From Nitrospinota bacterium (GTDB lineage Bacteria > JAUXIQ01), in contig JAUXIQ010000075.1 in the NCBI GenBank assembly GCA_030620925.1, positions 1 through 8,068 of the forward strand: 8,068 nucleotides of DNA. Direction: 5' to 3'. Under the pieces are notes generated by a model that made no database searches, was not told where the DNA came from, and saw only the letters and a list, made by a program, of their open reading frames with translations. Position 1 is the first letter of the stretch; each line of letters opens with the position of its first letter. Position numbers and translations under genes: made by a program. Positions 1-7,243 of the stretch are shown piece by piece.

Positions 1-1316
<1,316 letters not shown>

Positions 1317-1355
1317 CACTGAAGAACTTTACATTCAATTCCTTTTATATTTGCC

Positions 1356-2213
1356 TTGAATAGTTTCAGCAGCCCATTAATCCAGAATGAAACGGACCCC
1401 AGGATTGTTAGCGCACGACGTTGGCAACTCCTGGTGGTTCTTATTGCGGTATCCCTGGCGTTGACCATCACCTCCATCAAAAGTCGCGGGAACCCCAATT
1501 TAGTCCAATCCCTGATATTAAACGTTTTCTCTCCCTTCCAGTGGACGTTCTCCAGCGGGACACGCTCCATTGGAGGCTGGTGGCGCGGCTACGCCAATCT
1601 GGTGGGTGTAAAAAAGGAGAACGAGAAACTTTCTAATAGAGTCAGACAACTACAGAGCGAAGTCAACAAGCTCAGGGAAGCGGAAATCAAACTCTGGCGG
1701 CTTCAGAGGTTGATGGGTTTTAACGTTGAAAAACATATAGAGGCAGTGCCCGCCGAGGTGATCGGCAGAGAAGCCGACAACTGGTCCCGCATGATTCTTC
1801 TCAACAGAGGCACGGAGGACGGTGTGGAAAAGAGCATGGCCGTAATAACCTCAGAAGGGTTATTGGGGAGAGTGGCGCAGGCGTCAGATAACAAGGCGAA
1901 GGTACTTCTTATAACAGACTGGCGCAGCTCCGTAGACTCTCTTGTTCAAAGGACTCGCGCACGGGGCATCGTGGTGGGGAAATCATCACGAGCGGGCGAA
2001 ATGAGGTATATCCCCTTGAACGCCGACGTGAGGGTGGGGGATAAAGTGTTATCCTCCGGTTTAGGCGGCGTCTTTCCCAAAGGGCTGATGGTAGGGATGG
2101 TCATAAAAGTGACCAAAGAGAGAAACGGTCTGTTTCAAAAAGCCACCGTGATCCCCTTCGTCGATGCAGGCGAAGTTGAAGAGGCCCTGGTGGTACTTCG
2201 CTATGGAGGATAA
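1356..2213 (+). CDS. mreC: Rod-shape-determining protein MreC
   Basis: MreC is a bitopic inner-membrane protein whose periplasmic part binds and activates PBP2 within the elongasome. In this 285-residue product I see a short cytoplasmic tail, one membrane helix at about 24-41, a charged coiled coil at about 85-120, and the two-lobed beta-rich domain from about 130 to 283. Typical family strings include LLNRGTEDGV, TSEGLLGRV, TDWRSSVDSLVQRTRARGIV and SSGLGGVFPKGLMVG. The start is the weak point. The frame is closed by TGA at 1320-1322, and the only standard start before the membrane helix is TTG at 1356, with no clear ribosome binding site near it (GAAGAA at 1321-1326 is too far). Rare ATT at 1338 is the alternative. 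The 3' end supplies the ribosome binding site of mreD. Confidence 0.95.
   Translation: MNSFSSPLIQNETDPRIVSARRWQLLVVLIAVSLALTITSIKSRGNPNLVQSLILNVFSPFQWTFSSGTRSIGGWWRGYANLVGVKKENEKLSNRVRQLQSEVNKLREAEIKLWRLQRLMGFNVEKHIEAVPAEVIGREADNWSRMILLNRGTEDGVEKSMAVITSEGLLGRVAQASDNKAKVLLITDWRSSVDSLVQRTRARGIVVGKSSRAGEMRYIPLNADVRVGDKVLSSGLGGVFPKGLMVGMVIKVTKERNGLFQKATVIPFVDAGEVEEALVVLRYGG
2205..2209 (+). promoter_or_regulatory. Ribosome binding site of mreD, inside the end of mreC
   Basis: GGAGG lies nine bases before the TTG at 2219 and encodes part of the last codons of mreC. This strong site fixes the non-ATG start of mreD and implies that mreC and mreD translation are coupled. Confidence 0.75.
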
Positions 2214-2218
2214 GCGGC

Positions 2219-2806
2219 TTGTCCCTTCAGTTATATGGCCAGAGGTTTTATACAGGGAAAAAGACGAGTATCGCCCGCATCGCCATCCTGATCTTTGTCT
2301 TTGCACTGCTGCAGACAGCCGTTCTGGGGAGAGTTTCCATCATCGGGATTAAGCCCGAGCTGCTCTTGATTCTGGCCTGCTATTTCCTGCTTCATCTACC
2401 CGACAGGGAAGCACTCATATCGGTTTTTATCCTGGGGCTCATCAACGATGCTTATTCGCTGGTCCCTTTCGGTCTAACCTCCTTATCCTTCTTGATCATC
2501 GCCGCTATCCTGCTTAAAGCCAGGGACGAGCTGATCGAAACAAACCTCTTAACCTGGTGTGCGGTGCTGTGTGGAGCCACTCTGTTCAACGCCATGCTTC
2601 AGATTGTATCGATGCGTCTGGTACTATGGGAACCACTCCCCATACTGAACTCTCTGGGCAAACATCTGCTGGTGGTGGTTATAAACGTGGCCCTGGGAGT
2701 TGCCCTCCTCCCCATTCTTATCCGTATGAGCAGCGGCCCGGCGGCCTCCCACAAGAAGGTGGGCGAAGACCAGTCTGAGCACTTGAAAATGCGGAAGTTC
2801 GTGTAA
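2219..2806 (+). CDS. mreD: Rod-shape-determining protein MreD
   Basis: MreD is the small polytopic membrane member of the MreBCD complex and works with MreC to regulate the RodA-PBP2 synthase. The product (195 residues) is almost entirely hydrophobic, with about five to six predicted membrane helices after a short basic N-terminus. It carries the family-like segment GLINDAYSLVPFGLTSL in the middle, where many MreD proteins have G-x-x-x-D followed by a P-x-G motif. The TTG start is supported by a strong GGAGG nine bases upstream. The gene begins 5 bases after mreC and ends 1 base before mrdA. MreD diverges strongly in sequence, so the call rests on hydrophobicity, size, this motif and its position between mreC and mrdA. 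Confidence 0.93.
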   Translation: MSLQLYGQRFYTGKKTSIARIAILIFVFALLQTAVLGRVSIIGIKPELLLILACYFLLHLPDREALISVFILGLINDAYSLVPFGLTSLSFLIIAAILLKARDELIETNLLTWCAVLCGATLFNAMLQIVSMRLVLWEPLPILNSLGKHLLVVVINVALGVALLPILIRMSSGPAASHKKVGEDQSEHLKMRKFV

Positions 2807-2807
2807 C

Positions 2808-4652
2808 ATGCTTTTCGGCAATATAGAAACACTAGAAATTACCGAGATAAGGAAACGCCTCCTCATCCTTTCAATACTGGTCCTTATATCTATGGGGGTT
2901 CTGTTTATCCGGCTGTGGCAGCTTCAGATATCTCAGAGCGAAAAATACAGAACCCTCTCTGAGAGCAACCGTATAAGAGTCCTCCCGGTTAAAAGCCCGC
3001 GAGGTTATATCACGGCTCGAAACGGAGCACCACTGGTGGAGAATCGGCCCGAGTTTAAACTCTATCTCATTCCCGAAGAAGTACCCGATGTGGAAGAACT
3101 GCTGTCCCGCATGGAGGGCAACATAAGCGTGGACATGGAATTGGTAAAGGAGCGGCTGGCTTCTTCCAGAAAGTTCAAACCGGTGCTGGTTAAAGACGAT
3201 TTGGGCCGCAACGAACTGGCCTTCCTGGAGGAACACAGGCCCGACCTCCCGGGCACCTTCATACAGGTTGAACCGGTACGGTTCTACAGGTACGGCCCCC
3301 TGGCCGCCCATCTACTCGGCTACTTGGGCGAGATAAGCGAGAAAGAGCTCAGAAACCGCACCAGAGACAGGTATATGATCGGCGACTATACAGGAAAATC
3401 GGGCCTGGAGAAAGCCTACGATCGGGAGTTGAGGGGGCTCAAGGGCCGCAAGTTCATGGAAGTGGACGCCCTGGGCAGGGAGCTTCGACCCCTGGGAAAC
3501 ATAGAGCCTACCATAGGCAACATCGTTACCCTCACTTTGGACCTGGACCTCCAGATTCTGGCCGAAGACCTTCTACTTGACGAGCGGGGAGCTATTCTGG
3601 TCATGGACCCCAGAGACGGACAGATTCTGGCCTACGTGAGCAAACCGGCGTTCGATCCCAACCTCTTCGTCAGCGGTTTGAGGAAGCAAGATTGGGAAGA
3701 GCTGAGTACCGACAAGACCCACCCCCTGCAGGACAGGGTTATGCAAGGTCAGTATCCGCCCGGCTCGGTGTTCAAGATTATAACGGCCGTGGCCGCCCTG
3801 GAAGAGGAAGTCGTCAACGAAGAAACCACGGTCTACTGCCCCGGCCACTATTATTTCGGCAAAAGAATCTACAGAGACTGGAAGAGATCGGGGCACGGAG
3901 TGGTCAATCTGCACCGGGCCCTGGTGGAATCGTGCGACGTATATTTTTACCAGGTGGGTGAAAAGGTAGGCGTCGACACCATACACAAATATGCCAAAGG
4001 GTTCGGATTTGGAAAAGCATTGAACATTGCCCTGGGCCGCGGCCAGCCAGGCTTGATACCATCCACCACCTGGAAGACCGAGGTAAAGAACGAACCCTGG
4101 TTCCCGGGAGAAACCCTCATAACGGCTATCGGCCAGGGTTATGTGCTGGTCACCCCCATGCAGCTTGCCATCATGATCAGCGCAATAGCAAACGGAGGCA
4201 CGCTTTACCTTCCTCAATTTGTGGAACGTGTAGAGAACCAGGAAGGGCGAATCATTAAAAGGTTCAAACCCCAGGAACTGGGCACCATACCCGCCACCCC
4301 CGCCACCCTGGCAATAATAAGAAAGGCATTGTGGGGAGTGGTCAATGAACCGAAGGGAACGGGAAAAGGGGCCAAGCTCCCCTGGGTTGAGGTGGCCGGA
4401 AAGACAGGGACTGCCCAGGTGGTGAGGTATAAAAAATGGAATCGTAAGCAGATTGGGACACCGAAAGAATTGCTGGATCATGCCTGGTTCGTTTCTTTTG
4501 CACCCCTGGAAGAACCTTCCATAGCCCTGGTGATTCTGATTGAAAACGCGGGCAAAGGGGGCAGCAGATACGCCCACATAGCAAAAAAGATCATCGAGGC
4601 TTATCTGAGCAAACAGACGAAAACCGGCGTCAATGAAACTTCGAGTAGATAA
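2808..4652 (+). CDS. mrdA: Penicillin-binding protein 2, elongasome transpeptidase
   Basis: PBP2 is the class B transpeptidase that cross-links new side-wall peptidoglycan made by RodA and is a beta-lactam target. The 614-residue product has one membrane anchor at about 18-36, a pedestal/dimerisation region at about 55-235 (PRGYITARNG; GDYTGKSGLEKAYDRELRG), and a transpeptidase domain from about 245. Active-site motifs are complete: S320-V-F-K323 with nucleophile Ser320, S375-C-D377 as the SxN/D motif, and K532-T-G-T535. DHAWFVSFAP and the C-terminal helices are also typical. C344, D357, H363 and C376 have the spacing of the zinc site known in Acinetobacter PBP2, with the first Asp replaced by Cys. 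The ATG is preceded by GGAAG at 2793-2797. mreD ends 1 base upstream and rodA starts 2 bases downstream. Confidence 0.97.
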   Translation: MLFGNIETLEITEIRKRLLILSILVLISMGVLFIRLWQLQISQSEKYRTLSESNRIRVLPVKSPRGYITARNGAPLVENRPEFKLYLIPEEVPDVEELLSRMEGNISVDMELVKERLASSRKFKPVLVKDDLGRNELAFLEEHRPDLPGTFIQVEPVRFYRYGPLAAHLLGYLGEISEKELRNRTRDRYMIGDYTGKSGLEKAYDRELRGLKGRKFMEVDALGRELRPLGNIEPTIGNIVTLTLDLDLQILAEDLLLDERGAILVMDPRDGQILAYVSKPAFDPNLFVSGLRKQDWEELSTDKTHPLQDRVMQGQYPPGSVFKIITAVAALEEEVVNEETTVYCPGHYYFGKRIYRDWKRSGHGVVNLHRALVESCDVYFYQVGEKVGVDTIHKYAKGFGFGKALNIALGRGQPGLIPSTTWKTEVKNEPWFPGETLITAIGQGYVLVTPMQLAIMISAIANGGTLYLPQFVERVENQEGRIIKRFKPQELGTIPATPATLAIIRKALWGVVNEPKGTGKGAKLPWVEVAGKTGTAQVVRYKKWNRKQIGTPKELLDHAWFVSFAPLEEPSIALVILIENAGKGGSRYAHIAKKIIEAYLSKQTKTGVNETSSR

Positions 4653-4654
4653 CC

Positions 4655-5752
4655 ATGCTGATAACACGGATTTCAATAAAAGACCTGGACTGGGTTCTCC
4701 TGGCTCTGACCTTGAGCCTCGCTTCGATAGGCTTACTGGCCATATACAGCGCCACCCACGGGAAGGGGGTCAGCTCGGTAGACGTTTATTACATCAGGCA
4801 GATATGGTGGCTGGCGATAGGTGCACTGTTTATGGCCTTCACCACCCTGGTGGATTACAGGACTCTGGGAAGATATGCCTATGTCTTCTATGGGATCATA
4901 GTGCTTTCTCTCGCCTACTTACTTCTGTTCGGAAAAGCCGTCTCAGGAGCTCAGCGCTGGATAGAGCTGGGCTCGATAAACTTTCAACCTTCAGAGTTGT
5001 CCAAAGTCATACTGGTGCTGGCCTTGGCCAAATGCCTCCAGGATAAAAGCCGCGGCGGCCTGTTAGGGTTCCGCAGTCTCCTCTTGCCCGTAGGTCTGGT
5101 GCTACTGCCTTTCGCACTGGTGGTCAAACAACCGGACCTGGGTACGGCCCTCCTGCTGGCTCTCATGGCGGTGATCATGGTCTTCCTGTGCGGCATAAAA
5201 CGCCGCACTCTTATTTATATGCTGGTGTTGGCTCTTGGGCTCACACTTCTGTTGTGGTATTTCATGGAAGACTACCAGCAAGGGCGGGTAATAAACTTCC
5301 TCTACCCCAACGCCGACCCCAGCGGTGCCGGTTATCAAAGCCTGCAATCCAAAATAGCAGTGGGCTCGGGAGGAATCACGGGCAAAGGGATCATGGCCGG
5401 CACACAAAGCGGCCTCAATTTTCTCCCTGAAAAACACACGGATTTTATTTTCGCCGTGGTGGCTGAGGAACTGGGATTTTTTGGCTCCTCTCTGGTATTA
5501 TTTCTATATCTTGCTATAATAATCAAAGGGCTGAACATAGCTTTCAGCGCCAGGGACCTCCTGGGAGTATTGATGGCCGGCGGCGTGGTGATCATGCTCT
5601 CCCTTCACGTGGTACTGAATATCGCCATGACCGTGGGAATGGCGCCGGTGGTGGGAATACCGTTGCCGCTCATGAGCTACGGCGGCTCCTCGGTGGTCAC
5701 TACCATGGCCGGCATCGGCCTGTTGATGAACGTCAGGATAAATAAGTCTTGA
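4655..5752 (+). CDS. rodA: Peptidoglycan glycosyltransferase RodA (SEDS family)
   Basis: RodA is the SEDS-family polymerase that extends glycan strands from lipid II and pairs with PBP2. The 365-residue product is a polytopic membrane protein with about ten helices, close to the normal length. Conserved SEDS strings are present: GAQRWIELG (98-106), FQPSELSK (110-117) with the Glu114/Lys117 pair, KQPDLGTA (158-165), GKGIMAGTQ, and FLPEKHTDFIFAVVAEELGF (256-275), which contains Asp263 at the place of the essential catalytic Asp. VGIPLPLMSYGGSS (333-346) is the C-terminal signature. It starts 2 bases after mrdA with little sign of its own ribosome binding site, so translation is probably coupled to mrdA. 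It is the last gene of the shape cluster; a terminator-like hairpin follows about 85 bases later. Confidence 0.97.
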   Translation: MLITRISIKDLDWVLLALTLSLASIGLLAIYSATHGKGVSSVDVYYIRQIWWLAIGALFMAFTTLVDYRTLGRYAYVFYGIIVLSLAYLLLFGKAVSGAQRWIELGSINFQPSELSKVILVLALAKCLQDKSRGGLLGFRSLLLPVGLVLLPFALVVKQPDLGTALLLALMAVIMVFLCGIKRRTLIYMLVLALGLTLLLWYFMEDYQQGRVINFLYPNADPSGAGYQSLQSKIAVGSGGITGKGIMAGTQSGLNFLPEKHTDFIFAVVAEELGFFGSSLVLFLYLAIIIKGLNIAFSARDLLGVLMAGGVVIMLSLHVVLNIAMTVGMAPVVGIPLPLMSYGGSSVVTTMAGIGLLMNVRINKS

Positions 5753-5768
5753 ACGATGGATAGGGCGA

Positions 5769-5793
5769 TTACCCCCCTGAAAAGGGGAGGTAA
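5769..5793. repeat. Imperfect hairpin between rodA and the methyltransferase
   Basis: Bases 5769-5778 pair with 5784-5793 around a GAAAA loop. The stem has ten positions, with one C-A mismatch and one T-G wobble next to the loop. Neither strand has a T-run after it, so it is not a classical intrinsic terminator. It could protect the 3' end of the rodA message, or be one copy of a dispersed intergenic palindrome. Confidence 0.5.
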
Positions 5794-5834
5794 CGGTAGG
5801 TCGATTAAAATAAATTATTTAACGAACAAGCTTA

Positions 5835-5861
5835 ACCCCGCCTATGGCGGGGTGGGTTTTT
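5835..5861 (+). terminator. Probable Rho-independent terminator of the mre operon
   Basis: A perfect GC-rich stem, CCCCGCC (5836-5842) with GGCGGGG (5846-5852), plus a flanking A-T pair, closes a three-base TAT loop. TGGG and five T's (5857-5861) follow. It lies about 85 bases after the rodA stop. The T-run starts four bases after the stem, so termination may be partial. An alternative fold pairs AACCC (5834-5838) with GGGTT (5854-5858), bringing the stem next to the T-run. Confidence 0.65.
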
Positions 5862-5875
5862 CCAATAAAAGGTTC

Positions 5876-5900
5876 TCTCGAAAGTCTTACTCCTTCGAGA
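5876..5900. promoter_or_regulatory. Inverted repeat upstream of the methyltransferase, possible operator
   Basis: TCTCGAA (5876-5882) and its exact complement TTCGAGA (5894-5900) are separated by 11 bases, so the half-site centres are 18 bases apart, nearly two helical turns. The repeat lies between the terminator and the methyltransferase start, where a regulator could bind. No regulator gene is visible in the window, and a 7-base inverted repeat can arise by chance. I could not identify a convincing -35/-10 pair here. Confidence 0.3.
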
Positions 5901-5906
5901 CGATTA

Positions 5907-5913
5907 AGAAGGG
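5907..5913 (+). promoter_or_regulatory. Likely ribosome binding site of the methyltransferase
   Basis: AGAAGGG ends 15 bases before the ATG at 5929, which is long for a Shine-Dalgarno spacing. No ATG, GTG or TTG lies between the upstream in-frame stop (TAA at 5905) and 5929. The protein from 5929 starts like its family (HKIIIGDSR), so the start is kept despite the spacing. Confidence 0.4.
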
Positions 5914-5928
5914 TTTACCTGCGCCTCT

Positions 5929-7209
5929 ATGACCGTTCATAAGATCATCATCGGTGATTCCAGGGATATGAAGGAGGTTCCCGACGGGGCCGTCCACTTC
6001 ATAATCACCTCGCCGCCTTACTGGCAATTGAAAGATTACAACCACGCAAACCAGATAGGCTTCGGCGACAGCTACGAAGACTATATAAACAACCTCAGCC
6101 TGGTCTGGAATGAATGCCACAGGGCGCTCCACGATGGGTGCCGCCTCTGCGTCGTGGTGGGAGACCAGTTTGCCCGCTCCGCGTACTACGGGCGTTACAA
6201 GGTCATACCCATCCGTACGGAGATAATAAAATTCTGCGAGACTCTGGGGTTCGATTACATGGGAGCCGTCATCTGGCAGAAGGTCACCACCTGTAACACC
6301 TCAGGTGGCGCAACCATTATGGGCTCCTATCCCCATCCCAGAAACGGCATACTGAAAATCGACTACGAATTCATCCTCAACTTCAAGAAACCGGGAAAAC
6401 CGCCGAAGGTCAGCCCTGAAATCAAGGAAGCCTCCAGGCTCTCACTGGAAGAATGGAACGAATACTTCGCAGGTCACTGGAATTTCAGCGGGGAAAAGCA
6501 GGATAAGCACCTGGCCACCTTCCCTGAGGAGCTCCCCCGACGATTGATCAAGATGTTCAGCTTCCAGGGGGAGACGATCCTGGACCCTTTTTTGGGCAGC
6601 GGCACCACCACCGCGGCCGCCGCAAGGCTGGGCAGAAATTCCGTCGGCTATGAGATAAACGCGGAATACCGACAAACCATCGAGGACAGACTGTCAGAGA
6701 CCGTCAGCCTCGCAGGGAATAACCACGATGTAGAAGTAATTGAACAACGGCCTGAAAAAATCGACTTCAATAAGAAAATAGAAAAACTGCCTTACGTTTT
6801 TAAAGACCCTGTGTGTTTTCGGAGAAAAATCCACCCCGGGGCATTGAACTTCGGTTCCAAAGTAGACGGTTCGGAAAAGGAGCCTGAGACGTATCACAGA
6901 GTCCAAAAGATAGTTTCCCCCTGCGAGGTAGTCCTGGACAGCGGCCGAAAAATCAACCTCATGGGAATTAAGCCCAACGGGAGGACGGATGCCCAGGCCC
7001 GACAACTATTGGAAAAACTCACTAAAGGAAGTAAAATATATTTACGGTTCGATGGTAACGATAATGGAACGAATTGCTACCTCTACCTCAAGAACAAGAC
7101 GTTTGTCAACGCCCATCTGGCGAAAAGCAGTCTTGTGGATGTAGACACGACTCAAGATTACAAATTCAAACAAAAATTTCTTAAATACAAAGAATCGGCT
7201 GTCGCCTGA
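5929..7209 (+). CDS. Solitary DNA methyltransferase with SNase-like C-terminal domain
   Basis: This is a predicted S-adenosylmethionine-dependent DNA amino-methyltransferase of the beta arrangement. Catalytic motif IV comes first (TSPPYW, residues 27-32) and the cofactor-binding motif I late (LDPFLGSGTT, 218-227). FPEELPRRLIK (198-208) just before motif I is typical of this group. The SPPY form of motif IV favours N4-cytosine over N6-adenine, but this is not decisive. The central part (KIDYEF to AGHWNF, 143-186) probably helps target recognition. After a charged linker, residues about 322-423 resemble a staphylococcal-nuclease/OB fold: INLMGIK, KLTKGSKIYLRFD, YLYLKNKTFVNAHL. The nuclease residues appear lost, since there is no GDT, no D-x-PE and no YGR, so I infer a DNA-binding module. 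No endonuclease or specificity subunit is adjacent. The terminator upstream suggests separate expression. The methyltransferase assignment is firm; the modified base and the role are not known. Confidence 0.9.
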   Translation: MTVHKIIIGDSRDMKEVPDGAVHFIITSPPYWQLKDYNHANQIGFGDSYEDYINNLSLVWNECHRALHDGCRLCVVVGDQFARSAYYGRYKVIPIRTEIIKFCETLGFDYMGAVIWQKVTTCNTSGGATIMGSYPHPRNGILKIDYEFILNFKKPGKPPKVSPEIKEASRLSLEEWNEYFAGHWNFSGEKQDKHLATFPEELPRRLIKMFSFQGETILDPFLGSGTTTAAAARLGRNSVGYEINAEYRQTIEDRLSETVSLAGNNHDVEVIEQRPEKIDFNKKIEKLPYVFKDPVCFRRKIHPGALNFGSKVDGSEKEPETYHRVQKIVSPCEVVLDSGRKINLMGIKPNGRTDAQARQLLEKLTKGSKIYLRFDGNDNGTNCYLYLKNKTFVNAHLAKSSLVDVDTTQDYKFKQKFLKYKESAVA

Positions 7210-7222
7210 ACAATGTGGAACA

Positions 7223-7229
7223 AGAAGGG
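7223..7229 (+). promoter_or_regulatory. Likely ribosome binding site of the radical SAM gene
   Basis: AGAAGGG ends 14 bases before the ATG at 7244. It repeats the site in front of the methyltransferase (AAGAAGGGT at 5906-5914 and 7222-7230) with nearly the same long spacing. No closer site is visible, and the ATG is retained because MSVYDELLPHVKKPSRYLG fits the family's N-terminus. Confidence 0.4.
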
Positions 7230-7243
7230 TATTATCGCAAACG

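Noticed and set aside
3573-4676. Long open frame on the minus strand (367 codons) opposite mrdA
   Set aside because: It lies antisense to the transpeptidase domain of PBP2, whose active-site motifs are intact. The translated product shows no recognisable domain, and such frames arise from codon bias of the real gene.
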